Assembly: GCF_000317145.1 (NCBI RefSeq)
Contig: NC_019697.1
Span: forward strand, 2,294,001 to 2,358,000
DNA: 64,000 nucleotides
Origin: Chamaesiphon minutus PCC 6605
GTDB lineage: Bacteria; Cyanobacteriota; Cyanobacteriia; Cyanobacteriales; Chamaesiphonaceae
Direction of reading: 5' to 3'
The position numbers and the translations under genes were made by a program. This document shows, piece after piece, positions 42,383-52,014 of this stretch (positions are counted from its first letter, which is position 1; each line of letters begins with the position of its first letter). The notes beneath the pieces were generated by a model, which did no database searches, had not been told where the DNA came from, and worked only from the letters and a program-made list of their open reading frames with translations.

Positions 42383-42837
42383 CTGTACACTCCATACTCA
42401 ATCCGATCGAGTAATTCTGTCACCTGTTGCGTCCCTGCATCCGTATCGAGTAAATCGATCGGCGAACTACCATTTAATCCACGATTGGGTCTTCTCAGCC
42501 AGCTAGTCGCCGTCTGCGGACTCTCAAATACTTCCTGTGCTTGAGCCGCAACTCTCGCCAGTCGGTACAATCGATCCGACCAAGTGGCATTAAGCGGTTT
42601 TCGTTCTTTCTGAAGTCTGACAATGGTTCGCAGCGAGGTTCCCAATACCTTAGACAACTGAGCGTCTGATAGTTGGTAGTAATTAGCCACTTGTCTGAAC
42701 GACTCGATCGATAATCCTTGTCGGATCAGATCGGATTCAGAGCGAGTACTAGCATCGCTCAGTTTGGTGGTCGCTAAGGATGAACCTTGAGAACCAGAAA
42801 TCCCCAGAATATCTAATAGTTGTGTTGATGAGGTCAT
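42379..42837 (-). CDS. Xre/MbcA/ParS-type antitoxin
   Basis: 152 residues. A helix-turn-helix (YYQLSDAQLSKVLGTSLRTIVRLQ) is followed by the C-terminal toxin-binding domain (VAAQAQEVFESPQTATSWLRR, LNGSSPIDLLDTDAGTQQV), the standard layout of the antitoxin partner of RES toxins. It normally neutralises the toxin and represses the shared promoter. It is the first gene of the pair, on the minus strand. Confidence 0.92.
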   Translation of the reverse strand: MTSSTQLLDILGISGSQGSSLATTKLSDASTRSESDLIRQGLSIESFRQVANYYQLSDAQLSKVLGTSLRTIVRLQKERKPLNATWSDRLYRLARVAAQAQEVFESPQTATSWLRRPNRGLNGSSPIDLLDTDAGTQQVTELLDRIEYGVYS

Positions 42838-42978
42838 GATTTAACCCGCATTAAGCATTTGTCTTTATTTTAACGCCAAATGTCAAAGCGAACGAGATTC
42901 GATCGAGTATTTCAGATTTAGCATCATAAGTGATGTATAATTAGTCATCATTTAATAGTTGTATATTGGCATCAAAAT

Positions 42979-43254
42979 ATGAGTAATACAACTACCCGCA
43001 CGACGATCGCTTTACCTACGGCGTTACTGGTGGCAACAGATCGAGCCGTTACAGAGGGTAAAGCAAAGAGCCGCAATGACTTAATCGCTAGAGCGATTCA
43101 ACGAGAACTCGCACTGATACGACGGGCAGAAATCGATGCCGATCTCGCCCAGATGGGGAGAGATCCTGAATATCAAGCTGAAGTACTCCAAATGGAAGCG
43201 GAGTTTGCTGTCGCCCAATGGGAAGCTCTACAGACTGTTGAGACACAAACATGA
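42979..43254 (+). CDS. Ribbon-helix-helix antitoxin of a MazF-type pair
   Basis: 91 residues. The N-terminal RTTIALPTALLVATDRAV strand-helix and SRNDLIARAIQREL helix match MazE-like/CopG ribbon-helix-helix antitoxins. The acidic C-terminal tail would bind the toxin. It overlaps the toxin start by four bases (ATGA) and faces away from the RES/Xre pair, sharing a 140-base intergenic region with it. Confidence 0.85.
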   Translation: MSNTTTRTTIALPTALLVATDRAVTEGKAKSRNDLIARAIQRELALIRRAEIDADLAQMGRDPEYQAEVLQMEAEFAVAQWEALQTVETQT

Positions 43255-43625
43255 AACGCGGCGATGTTTATAATGTGAGACTAGATCCGGTAGAAGGTTC
43301 GGAACAAGGCGGATCTCGTCCGGTAATTGTGGTCAGTCGTAACGCGATTAATGCTAATAGCCCGACAGTATTAGCAATTCCTTGTACCACCTATCGCCCT
43401 GGCAAACGAATTTATGCGACCCAAGTACTAATTGCTGCGCCAGAAGGTGGTTTGAGTGCGGATTCTATTGCATTAGCAGAACAGGTGCGAATTTTATCAA
43501 AATCGCGGTTTGGTGACTATCGGGGTAGTCTGTCCATCGAGATTATGGAACAGATTTCCACAGCCTTAGCGTTAGCACTAGATTTACCGACAAGAGAAGA
43601 TTTCGAGCAAATTTATGAAAATTAG
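43251..43625 (+). CDS. mazF: MazF/PemK-type endoribonuclease toxin
   Basis: 124 residues. MKRGDVYNVRLDPVEGSEQGGSRPVIVVS is the family start (cited here as RGDVYNVRLDP and GSEQGGSRPVIVVS), followed by VLAIPCTTYRPG, ADSIALAEQVRIL and a C-terminal helix. These fit the SH3-like sequence-specific RNases. The antitoxin is directly upstream and coupled. The stop overlaps the start of a truncated antitoxin-like frame. Confidence 0.92.
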   Translation: MKRGDVYNVRLDPVEGSEQGGSRPVIVVSRNAINANSPTVLAIPCTTYRPGKRIYATQVLIAAPEGGLSADSIALAEQVRILSKSRFGDYRGSLSIEIMEQISTALALALDLPTREDFEQIYEN

Positions 43626-43809
43626 ACAAGCAGCACTCGAAGCAGCTAAGCAAATGCTGGAAACAGAACGGACGATCGTTTTATCCAAACGGGATGCTCT
43701 GAAAGTCTTCGATCTACTCAAAAATCCGCCTGCACCAAACCAGCAAATTTTAGCTGCTATCGAGAAACATCGTGTATTTATTCGTGAAAATCATCGAGCC
43801 GCTGAATAA
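43615..43809 (+). CDS. Possible truncated DUF1778 (TacA-like) antitoxin
   Basis: 64 residues: IRQAALEAAKQMLETERTIV, LSKRDALKVFDLLKNPPAPN, QQILAAIEKHR. The L-S-x-x-D-x-x-x-x-x-x-x-L-x-N-P-P-x-P-N block is the C-terminal half of DUF1778 antitoxins. The DNA-binding ribbon-helix-helix half and the partner GNAT toxin are missing. The ATG lies inside the mazF 3' end, so it is translated with mazF or is a leftover of an older module. Confidence 0.6.
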   Translation: MKIRQAALEAAKQMLETERTIVLSKRDALKVFDLLKNPPAPNQQILAAIEKHRVFIRENHRAAE

Positions 43810-43946
43810 GTCCCAGAATCGAGGGCAATTCGAGCGAGTGTTACATCCCTTAGTCCGCGCAGGCGACGCGCGCTCCTCGGGTTTCCCGAGGGTTTAGCGC
43901 GTCAAGACAGCGGACTTTGCATCACCAGCAACGATTTAAATCGTTG

Positions 43947-46337
43947 TTACCTGTTTCTAGCATTACCACCCCGAATGCCATAACGATCGAGTAATCCAAA
44001 CAACCGCGATTCAAACGCGATCGCATCCACCGCGACATCGGCACCCAGCGGGATATTTAACAGATCGGCGGTAGATAATTCCCCCGCTTCGGTCGATTGC
44101 ACCAAGGTTTGGGCGATGTTATTTTTCTCGCGGGGGGCGAAGTAAGAAAAGGCTAATCGCAAGGCGGGTAATGCTTCGAGGAATTCATCGTCGCTATAGG
44201 CAAGGAGCAATTCGTCGATGCTCAGAACTAGATGCGAATCTCGTTGGGTTGTCTCTCTGGCTAGCTGAAAAAGACCCGTGAGAAAGTCGCCTAATTTTTC
44301 GGGTTGGGCGTAGTAGCGGAGGGTTGCGAGAATGCGTGCCATCGGTGTTTCGCCGAGTATCCATAAGGCACCAATTGCCCCGCCGCGTATGCTGGGTAAT
44401 TGTTGCACGTCTTGGCTGACTCGATCTAGGATCTGAATAAATTGCGATCGATAGGGCGTGAGTAAATGTCCCGCTCTTTCGTAAGCTTCGAGCAGATTTC
44501 CCAATCCTTTGAGTAGTAAATCTTCCTCTCCCGTCGGGGTGCCCAAACTAGCTAACAGCCACAATCCCCGTCCAAAAGCTTCGACTAGAAGTTCGGCGAT
44601 GTGTTCTTGCTTGGCAGTGCCGAGAACTTCATCGTAACGATAGAAATAGAGTAAGTGATGGAGCGATCGAGCTAACGAGAGGAAATTTCCCTCTTGGCGG
44701 ATGAGTTCGATCAGTTTATCGGAAAACTCCAAACATTCATCAACGCCTGCTAGAGCGGCATCTAGAAGCAAGAGAGTGGCTGTTTCGGCATTGCGTTCGA
44801 TTGAATTGGCGCGTTCTTGGAGTTTGGCGATCGTGGCTTCGATGACGGTTGCGCCATAGATTGAGGCTTCGATGCTGCTAGAGTCAAAATCAGGAGTCCA
44901 ATGAAGTTGCCAGCGTTCCCAGATTTTGGTGAGATCGGTGTGGGTAGTAAAATCGGTACCGTCGGTGCGCCCAATGCCGTGGATTTGAAGCAGGCGGAGG
45001 GAATGGAGTAAGGCGGATTTAGTGCGCTCTGGCGGCGATTCTGCTTGCAGATCGGGAGTCAAATCGAGATCGATCGATCTTTTAGTTGCAGTGGGAAATA
45101 GCTCTAAGGCTTGCAGGCGTTGATGTAAGTCGGTAACTAATGGGGGGAGCGGCGTACCGGGTGCGAGTCTACCGCGATCGCGCCCTCGGAATACTTGGTA
45201 AACTGCTGCTAGAAAGGGATGAGTCCCCGTCTGTCCCATGTCTTCTTTGACTAATCCACCGATGACCCCATCGATCAGATCCGATCTCCAGATTTCGGCA
45301 TGTCCGCGCAAGTCTGATAAACCTTGGGCGAGGGTTTGGACGGCAATTAGATCGGCGGTACTGGCGATTTGTTTTTGCTTGCGGAGGGATTTGACAACTT
45401 GTTGGAGCAGGGTAGCAGCGATGTTTGTCGATCCGGTTTGGCGATGCGCCCAGACAGCATGATAGAAGCCAGGATTGGGCATTCCTGAATTGTAACCAGT
45501 CAGATTGTCCAGTCGATCGTAGTTATAAGGTGTAAGGGCGATGCCTTGGTTGACGATCTCTTTGCTACCAGCCAGCATTTGTGGTAACAAGCCTCGTGTG
45601 GGTGGATTGGCGATCGATCGAGGATCTTTCAAGGCTGCATGGAGTGCAGAACTATGGAAGCCACCAGTAATGACTAGAATTTGACCGGAGTAAAGAGCTT
45701 GTGCCGCCTGAATCTGCTCCACCATAAATGCTTCGCGCTCTAAATCCGAGGTGGAAATGCCCGCATCGGTTTGACGTAGATGCCAACAAAATTGATGACA
45801 GCGTTCCAAATATTGGGCGAGGGTTAAAGCTGGATCGATTTCGCACAGCGTATCCCAGAGCGCGTCAAAATCGGCAACACCCAATTTCTCGCACAGGGTA
45901 TGAATATAATCGCTACGTTTGAGGGCTTCATCGCTGTAGCAATTCTCGATCGTTCTAGCCGTCGTTCGCTCGCTCCAAGGTAAATCGATAAATTTAACCG
46001 GAATATCTAATTCGCTAGCAGTTTGGAGAGCTTGCCATTCGGGAGAATAGATACAAAATGGATAAAATGCACCACGCCGCAGATTATCGGCGGTGTGGAC
46101 GTAACTATAAATCGCGATCGGTAATTGATGGGGCAATAATAGCTCATCCAGGCGATCGTTAAAATCGCTCGGCCCTTCAATTAACACTGCGGTGGGGGGT
46201 CGATTCGGCAGAGCCGACGCTGCGCGATCGATGATTAATTGCCTTACTAATCTGGCCGCGGCGGGGCTGTGGTGCCGCACGGGAAAGAATAAAATTGGGG
46301 CATTAATATCGGTATAAATTTCAGGATCGATCGCCAT
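43947..46337 (-). CDS. DUF5682 family protein
   Basis: 796 residues. The N-terminus FFPVRHHSPAAARLVRQL, AVLIEGPSDFNDRL and IPVKFIDLPW follow the DUF5682 pattern, with a central FMVEQIQAAQALYSGQ, VITGGFHSSAL. The fold resembles TraB/ChaN-type His-containing domains. The C-terminal half is helical. The family is normally co-located with SWIM, vWA and MoxR ATPase genes. Here the TA block 41.9-43.8 kb separates it from vWA and SWIM. It appears intact. Confidence 0.85.
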   Translation of the reverse strand: MAIDPEIYTDINAPILFFPVRHHSPAAARLVRQLIIDRAASALPNRPPTAVLIEGPSDFNDRLDELLLPHQLPIAIYSYVHTADNLRRGAFYPFCIYSPEWQALQTASELDIPVKFIDLPWSERTTARTIENCYSDEALKRSDYIHTLCEKLGVADFDALWDTLCEIDPALTLAQYLERCHQFCWHLRQTDAGISTSDLEREAFMVEQIQAAQALYSGQILVITGGFHSSALHAALKDPRSIANPPTRGLLPQMLAGSKEIVNQGIALTPYNYDRLDNLTGYNSGMPNPGFYHAVWAHRQTGSTNIAATLLQQVVKSLRKQKQIASTADLIAVQTLAQGLSDLRGHAEIWRSDLIDGVIGGLVKEDMGQTGTHPFLAAVYQVFRGRDRGRLAPGTPLPPLVTDLHQRLQALELFPTATKRSIDLDLTPDLQAESPPERTKSALLHSLRLLQIHGIGRTDGTDFTTHTDLTKIWERWQLHWTPDFDSSSIEASIYGATVIEATIAKLQERANSIERNAETATLLLLDAALAGVDECLEFSDKLIELIRQEGNFLSLARSLHHLLYFYRYDEVLGTAKQEHIAELLVEAFGRGLWLLASLGTPTGEEDLLLKGLGNLLEAYERAGHLLTPYRSQFIQILDRVSQDVQQLPSIRGGAIGALWILGETPMARILATLRYYAQPEKLGDFLTGLFQLARETTQRDSHLVLSIDELLLAYSDDEFLEALPALRLAFSYFAPREKNNIAQTLVQSTEAGELSTADLLNIPLGADVAVDAIAFESRLFGLLDRYGIRGGNARNR

Positions 46338-46489
46338 TACTTAATTCCACCAAAAATACGCAGCTCGACCATCACCATCGCCATCATTCTTTTATCTGGT
46401 TGTGTAGTAACTTGTATTTTAAAATTAGCTCATGTATAATTATAGTAGTTTTGTAGTTTTTGCAAAAACTTACGCTGTAGAGGTAAATT

Positions 46490-47422
46490 TTGAGGGCAGC
46501 CGATCGGGATCGAATAGTCAAAATTTTAAATGTCGCAGATCTGACCTCAGAATATGTAAAGTATGGATGTGTCCGGATTCCAAAGCTACTTGATGATGAT
46601 ACAGTTCGATTGCTAGCACAAGAATCGCAAAAATTATTGGTAGGAGAATCGGAGCAGCTCTCGCTCGCTATAAACTTCTTCGAGCGTAAAGAATGGCAAA
46701 CCTTGTTGTGGACAACGCCCCAAAATGTCACGATTTTATATGATATTTTAGGTCAGTCACCTCAACTAGATGCAGCTCTAGAATCTATTCTCGCGCACCC
46801 AATTATCGATCGACTTTTGCTTGATGTGCTGGGGACAGATTATAAAATGTGGCTGCTCCAGATCCGCAGGGCAAATCCTGGCTCGGATTGCTTGCGAATC
46901 CATCAAGATCGTCCGGGGGAGACATGTTTACAAATTCTTTTAGATGATATCCCTTCTCCAGCGGGTAGCACCGTGCTCCTCCCTGGCTCAGATGTATGGC
47001 CGAGGATTATCAACTCAATGCCATTTATCGATCCGAAATATCTCGCTCCGTGGCTGAGATCGTTAACTGGCAAGAAAGGAGATGCTTGGTTATTCACGCG
47101 CACTGTTTGGCACGGTCGTTTGCAGGCTGATTCCAGAAGGTCGCAGACAGTACTGATGCTAAGTTTTCTGCCTTGTTGTGCAAACCAAAATATCGTACTA
47201 CCACCACCTAATATTCTCGAACAGTTAGGGCCAAAGCTACAGGCCGCATTTCATAACAAAATAGATCTATCCGACTCTCACCTTGCTGCCACCCCAGAAC
47301 TCCAGAAACTGCTCGTAGCTAATCCCCGGTTTAAATGGTGGAGTCCATGGCAATTAGCGATCGGATTATCTTATTTTTTCTCTTTGGCTCTATCAGTTTG
47401 GCGATTTTGCAAACGACGTTAA
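46490..47422 (+). CDS. Phytanoyl-CoA dioxygenase-like protein
   Basis: 310 residues from TTG 46490, supported by AGAGGT eight bases upstream; no ATG is available before the conserved start (LTSEYVKYGCVRIPKLL). The Fe(II) ligand pair H-x-D (IHQDRPGET) and a distal His and Arg (VWHGRLQADSRR) are the 2-oxoglutarate oxygenase triad. PGSDVWP resembles the family's loop. A C-terminal hydrophobic helix (LAIGLSYFFSLALSVW) followed by basic residues suggests membrane attachment. Substrate unknown. Confidence 0.65.
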   Translation: MRAADRDRIVKILNVADLTSEYVKYGCVRIPKLLDDDTVRLLAQESQKLLVGESEQLSLAINFFERKEWQTLLWTTPQNVTILYDILGQSPQLDAALESILAHPIIDRLLLDVLGTDYKMWLLQIRRANPGSDCLRIHQDRPGETCLQILLDDIPSPAGSTVLLPGSDVWPRIINSMPFIDPKYLAPWLRSLTGKKGDAWLFTRTVWHGRLQADSRRSQTVLMLSFLPCCANQNIVLPPPNILEQLGPKLQAAFHNKIDLSDSHLAATPELQKLLVANPRFKWWSPWQLAIGLSYFFSLALSVWRFCKRR

Positions 47423-47439
47423 ATTAGTTGATAGTTGAT

Positions 47440-48935
47440 ACTCGATGTTCAAGTTTTTGAAAACTGCTGAAGTGTATGATATGGGATGAAGGATCGGTAT
47501 AGAAAGGTAAAGACATGCTACTCAATAAGCCTTTGCCCTTCATCGAAGACTTTATCAACGAATTGAACAAGGGACTGAAAAGTTACAATCCAGATGGGGG
47601 CTTGAGCAGAATTCAGCGTGGATGGATCGGATTCTGTCTGATGGGCATAATACTGACGAACAGCGTATGCTGGGCAAGATTTGAACGGGTGAGCCTGGGG
47701 AAATACAGCCTGGGAGCCTTATCATGGATGTTTCGCAAATCCAAACTGCCATGGGAGATGATGCTTCAAGTTAGTATAGCAATAGTGCTCAAGCAGTATG
47801 GTATTTCTGGAGGTACTTTGGTGACTGACGACTCAGATCATCAGCGCAGTAAGAAGACACCAAGGTTATTCAAAACCCATAAAATCAGAGACAAAGGTAG
47901 CGGGGGATATATAAATGGTCAAAACATAGTGTTATTAATACTAGTTACTGACAAAGTGAGCTTGCCAGTTGGATTTGAGGTCTATCAACCTGACCCTCAA
48001 CAACAAGCATGGACAAGAGAAGATCAACGTCTGAGAAAGAAAGGTATCGCGAAAAAAAACCGCCCAGAGGCTCCACCCCATAATCCAGACTACCCAACTA
48101 AACCAGAATTAGTGTTGCGATTAATGGAGCAGTTTCGGAAGCACCACAGTCAAATCAAGATCAAAGCCGTCGTTGCTGATGCACTATATGGTCAGGCAAA
48201 ATTCATGGATGCAGCATCAGGCTTATTTGGTGGAGTCCAAGTCATTAGCCAATTGCGTTATAACCAAAATATTCGTTTTCGAGGCCGAAAACAAAGCCTA
48301 AAGCACTATTTTTCAAGTTATCCGGGAGTTCCTCAAGAGTTGAGTATTCGAGGTCAACCTGCCATTACAGCCAATGTTGGAAGTATCAGAGTGGAAGTTT
48401 GTGCTCACGGAAAAAAGCGATTTGTGATTGCGCTGAAGTATCCGGGTGAGCAAGATTATCGATATTTAGTTGCTACGGATCTGACTTGGCGCACCATAGA
48501 TATCATCCAAGCGTATACACTGAGATGGTTAGTAGAGGTTTTCATCGAGGACTGGAAGTCTTATGAAGGTTGGGCGCAGTTGGCCAAGCAAACAGGTAAA
48601 GAAGGGACAAGCCGTGGCCTGACCCTGAGTCTGTTGCTTGACTTATGCCTCTTGCTTCACCCGAGACAAATAGCCCGCGTTGACAGCAAGCTGCCCGCAT
48701 ATACTGTGGGCAGTCTACTCCGCAATCTTCAGATGGAAGCTTTGTTGTTATATTTTGAGCAGTTGCTACAAGCACCTAATCCGGTTGAGCAGTTGAATCA
48801 ATTAAGTCAATCAGTTCAGGAGTTTTTCCTTTTGAGATCGTCTGGTAAACATATGAGTGGTAGAGATTTAGGTCGCTTAGAACCCACTCCCTCCCTCAAT
48901 CGTCGAGCTGTAGCTTAAAAACTTGAACATCGAGT
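47440..48935 (+). mobile_element. IS4-family insertion sequence, 1496 bp
   Basis: Inverted repeats ACTCGATGTTCAAGTTTTT (47440) and its complement at the right end (48917-48935). The target duplication GATAGTTGAT is at 47430-47439 and 48936-48945. The target lies in a small tandem array of TTGATAG units. Distinct from the IS at 10775. Confidence 0.93.
47515..48918 (+). CDS. IS4-type transposase
   Basis: 467 residues: LVTDDSDHQRSKKT (first Asp), VVADALYGQAKFM (second Asp) and YTLRWLVEVFIEDWK, an exact Y-x2-R-x3-E-x6-K signature. A lysine-rich insert (RLRKKGIAKKNRP) lies between the two Asp. It is complete, with the stop touching the right inverted repeat. Confidence 0.93.
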   Translation: MLLNKPLPFIEDFINELNKGLKSYNPDGGLSRIQRGWIGFCLMGIILTNSVCWARFERVSLGKYSLGALSWMFRKSKLPWEMMLQVSIAIVLKQYGISGGTLVTDDSDHQRSKKTPRLFKTHKIRDKGSGGYINGQNIVLLILVTDKVSLPVGFEVYQPDPQQQAWTREDQRLRKKGIAKKNRPEAPPHNPDYPTKPELVLRLMEQFRKHHSQIKIKAVVADALYGQAKFMDAASGLFGGVQVISQLRYNQNIRFRGRKQSLKHYFSSYPGVPQELSIRGQPAITANVGSIRVEVCAHGKKRFVIALKYPGEQDYRYLVATDLTWRTIDIIQAYTLRWLVEVFIEDWKSYEGWAQLAKQTGKEGTSRGLTLSLLLDLCLLLHPRQIARVDSKLPAYTVGSLLRNLQMEALLLYFEQLLQAPNPVEQLNQLSQSVQEFFLLRSSGKHMSGRDLGRLEPTPSLNRRAVA

Positions 48936-49042
48936 GATAGTTGATAATTGATAGTTGATAGTTGGCAGAAGGCACTACCCACCAACTAGTACTAGGCGGC
49001 GGAAATAGAACCAGTATTCTCAAATAGCTATTCACGAATTTC

Positions 49043-49081
49043 AATCCAAAATCCAAAATCCAAAATCCAAAATCCAAAATC
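49043..49081. repeat. Heptamer tandem repeat (AATCCAA)n, second array
   Basis: About five copies of the same heptamer as at 251-284, between the IS4 element and the lipoprotein gene. Confidence 0.85.
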
Positions 49082-49171
49082 AAATAGTGGGTGAATTTCT
49101 GCCGTAGCCTACTAGGTTTCAGGCATTATCATTTTCTATCGAGTAAATAATTACACATACCGACTTAATTA

Positions 49172-50473
49172 TTACCTTTTGACGAGAATATATGCCTTGG
49201 TATATTCCGGTAGCTTGCGAATATATGTTGTAAAATCATCCTTACTATCGAACACTCCCGCCAAGAAATCTAGCTGATGTAAATTGGGTAAAAATGCCCC
49301 ACCCGTATCGGCAATAATTCCCATTCGCAACTGTGGTTTACCATCGATCGAATTCTCCGTTACGACAATTCTACCCAAGCCGATATTTAGCACATCCCCG
49401 GCAAAAGTTACCCCCGGTCTGAGCGAAATTTTAGTCTCGATCGTTTGACCGTAGCCTTTAATTGCCTTGACAGGTTTAAAATACCAATATCTCTTTTGTT
49501 CTGTTGGAGCTAGACCTTTAACATAAGGGATATTATTATTGCGATCGACGTTAAAGAATGCCGATTTACCGTCGGTGAATTTAATTAAGATCGTACCTTC
49601 CATTAAGGCTGATTCCAAACCCTCGCGATCGAGATAAGCTAGCGGTTCTACGGCTCCAAATTCTTGCCCTTCCGGCTCATAGATATTTTTTAAGACATCT
49701 TGTTTGGTATATTTCAGCCGAATGGCATCGATATCGGTACCTGGTTTGAGTGCATAAATTCCGGTATTAAATTCTTTAGTTGGAGTTCGCGAACCTGGAT
49801 GTGTAAATACCGCATATTTAGTCATTCGTACCCGTTTTTGCTCTGTTGCAGTAGGATTGAATGCCGTCCATTGGATCGTGCGAAAATTGGTATTTAAAAA
49901 CTTAGGATCTTGCAGGCGGATCGCTCTTTTGGCTTTGATATCTTGCTGTAATGTCAGCACCATAAAGTCTAAGGTTTTGACAATATCGGCAACAGTTACT
50001 CCTTGCTTGCCCAAAATACCCTCGCGCTGGAGATCTGGATCGCTATCTAAGCTATTTTTAAAATATTTACGAGTACTTTTTAAGACTACTAATAAGTCGG
50101 GGGGATTAAATTTGACTTTACTACTCGGTAGACTTGCCGCTTTCAAAATATCTCGACTCTGAGCCATAAATTGAGGCTGCTTAAACTCATCAATGACTTG
50201 ATAATCGCCAATTTGCGGCAGCATACCCGCAGATGGTAATGGTGCAATGGAGGGAATTGCTGTCGTCGGTACAGTGGCTGCTGATGGAGTGGTGGCAATA
50301 ACGGAATTAGGCAAACTTGTTGCTGTGGCAGTAACACCTGGCGAGGTAGAAACTGTTGGTGTGGGAGTAATAACTGGGGCGGGAGACTGCGGTACCGATG
50401 ATGTGGGTAGAGTGCGGGTACAAGCAGTTAACGCGATCGTGCCAATCCCAATTAGTAATCTAAAATATCTCAC
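49172..50473 (-). CDS. Lipoprotein with 3D domain (MltA-like)
   Basis: 433 residues. The signal peptide ends in the lipobox LTAC (Cys18). A Pro/Thr/Ser linker covers about 20-85. The C-terminal region has RMGIIADTGGAFLPNLHQLD, a 3D-type (Asp-x-Gly-Gly-Ala-Phe) motif, with earlier FTHPGSRTPTKEFNTGIY. The family cuts peptidoglycan glycan strands; whether this one does is not shown. It should be anchored in the outer or plasma membrane facing the wall. Confidence 0.7.
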   Translation of the reverse strand: MRYFRLLIGIGTIALTACTRTLPTSSVPQSPAPVITPTPTVSTSPGVTATATSLPNSVIATTPSAATVPTTAIPSIAPLPSAGMLPQIGDYQVIDEFKQPQFMAQSRDILKAASLPSSKVKFNPPDLLVVLKSTRKYFKNSLDSDPDLQREGILGKQGVTVADIVKTLDFMVLTLQQDIKAKRAIRLQDPKFLNTNFRTIQWTAFNPTATEQKRVRMTKYAVFTHPGSRTPTKEFNTGIYALKPGTDIDAIRLKYTKQDVLKNIYEPEGQEFGAVEPLAYLDREGLESALMEGTILIKFTDGKSAFFNVDRNNNIPYVKGLAPTEQKRYWYFKPVKAIKGYGQTIETKISLRPGVTFAGDVLNIGLGRIVVTENSIDGKPQLRMGIIADTGGAFLPNLHQLDFLAGVFDSKDDFTTYIRKLPEYTKAYILVKR

Positions 50474-50713
50474 GCTGGACTTAAATTAAAGGGTTAGGGA
50501 GGTTACTTGCGGCAAGATGTACATCTCCACATCTTGCGCCATCAATCGAGATCTCTAGTTAAGTAGGGTAAAGGAAAAAGGTTAAGGGGTAAAGGGTAAA
50601 AAATATTAACAGTTAGCCTTTTGCCCCTTCCCACGTTCCCTTTACCCTCACACAACCAATAGTAAAGATATCGTGGTGCAAGATGCAAGCATCTCCAGTC
50701 GGAGTTCGATCGA

Positions 50714-51931
50714 TTATTGCTCTAAAGTTACCTGACAAAAATCCTGATAATCGCTGTGAACTTGCCTAGCATAATTATTAGCATAAATTAGCACATCTTG
50801 TTGCCAATCTAGATTTTCGCCAAAATCGAGTAGCTCTTGAGCGATCGCCGCGCCTAATTTACCACTACTATGAAGCTGTGCAAACGCCGTGACTTCAGCC
50901 ATGGTCGCGACTAATGTTTCGAGTCGATCGATCCCGATGTTAGCATCTTTTAATTCAATTTTATCTTGCGTGGGTTGGAGTTCCCTTAATAAATAGCTAC
51001 TATTATTAAAATCAATTGCAGCGAGTAACGCTGGCGGTGCCGATTGCACTAATTGTTGTACCTTCATGACTCTGGTTGCCGAATTTTCCCACTGGGGTTG
51101 AACGTCACTTAAAAATGTTGGCAAGACATAGAGCGGCTGCTGTTTGAAATCGAGTAGATAGTTGCGCTCTGGCGAACCCTTACCTGCGACTAAAATTAAG
51201 TACCGATCGAGTCCTAAACTCCCGTTACCTGCAACGCGAAATCCGATATCTAAAACTTCAAAAAAATCCGCTCTATCTTGAGTTTGTGCCCAATCAAAAA
51301 TTACCTGACGGACTAGCTCGTATTTATCTCGATCGATCTTTAAGATTTTATCATCATCAAATTTTAGCTGACGCCGATCGCCAATTAACTCAGTCCGTTC
51401 GTCTAATAACTCTTGGCGTTTGCGACGACCGATCTTTTTGAGTAATTCTGCAACAATGCCAAAGGCATTGTCTGCGACGATCGCACGAATACTGCCAGAG
51501 CGAAGTGTCGCCGCATATCTATTCAAATAAACCTCTGCCAATCGCTCGCCCTCGGCACAATCCAATGATAAACTTTCTGCTGCTAAAAATATACTTGTTA
51601 CCAATCGCGCGACATCCCAAGTACAAGGAGCCAGCATCCCTTCATCAAAATCGTTAATACCAAAATAAATTTGACGGTCGTCGCCTTTATAAGCTCCAAA
51701 ATTTTCTAAATGTAAATCCCCACAAATCCATGCATGTGGAGCTAAATTTAGACTAGACGTTACAGGTAAATCTCGATAAAATAGATGGCACGTCCCTCTA
51801 AAAAATGACAAAGCATTTTTACGCATTTTATTATACTTGCGCTCCAGCATCATCGGATCGCGCCCTGCATTAAACTCTCGAATTAATCCCCAAACATCTC
51901 TAGATTTACTATTATCTAAACGATCGTCCAT
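50714..51931 (-). CDS. DUF2252 family protein
   Basis: 405 residues: KMRKNALSFFRGTCHLFYRD, WICGDLHLENFGAYKG, YFGINDFDEGMLAPCTWDVARL and LLRELQPTQDKIEL. The G-D-L-H-x-x-N-F-G and N-D-F-D-E blocks look like a kinase-type catalytic and metal-binding pair, as in aminoglycoside phosphotransferase-like proteins. No substrate is known. It is intact and divergent from coaE. Confidence 0.9.
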   Translation of the reverse strand: MDDRLDNSKSRDVWGLIREFNAGRDPMMLERKYNKMRKNALSFFRGTCHLFYRDLPVTSSLNLAPHAWICGDLHLENFGAYKGDDRQIYFGINDFDEGMLAPCTWDVARLVTSIFLAAESLSLDCAEGERLAEVYLNRYAATLRSGSIRAIVADNAFGIVAELLKKIGRRKRQELLDERTELIGDRRQLKFDDDKILKIDRDKYELVRQVIFDWAQTQDRADFFEVLDIGFRVAGNGSLGLDRYLILVAGKGSPERNYLLDFKQQPLYVLPTFLSDVQPQWENSATRVMKVQQLVQSAPPALLAAIDFNNSSYLLRELQPTQDKIELKDANIGIDRLETLVATMAEVTAFAQLHSSGKLGAAIAQELLDFGENLDWQQDVLIYANNYARQVHSDYQDFCQVTLEQ

Positions 51932-52014
51932 GATAAAAATATTCTCAATCTAATTATCAAAAATAACTCAAAATATCAACTATCAACTATCCACTACTAA
52001 CTATTCACTAGCTT

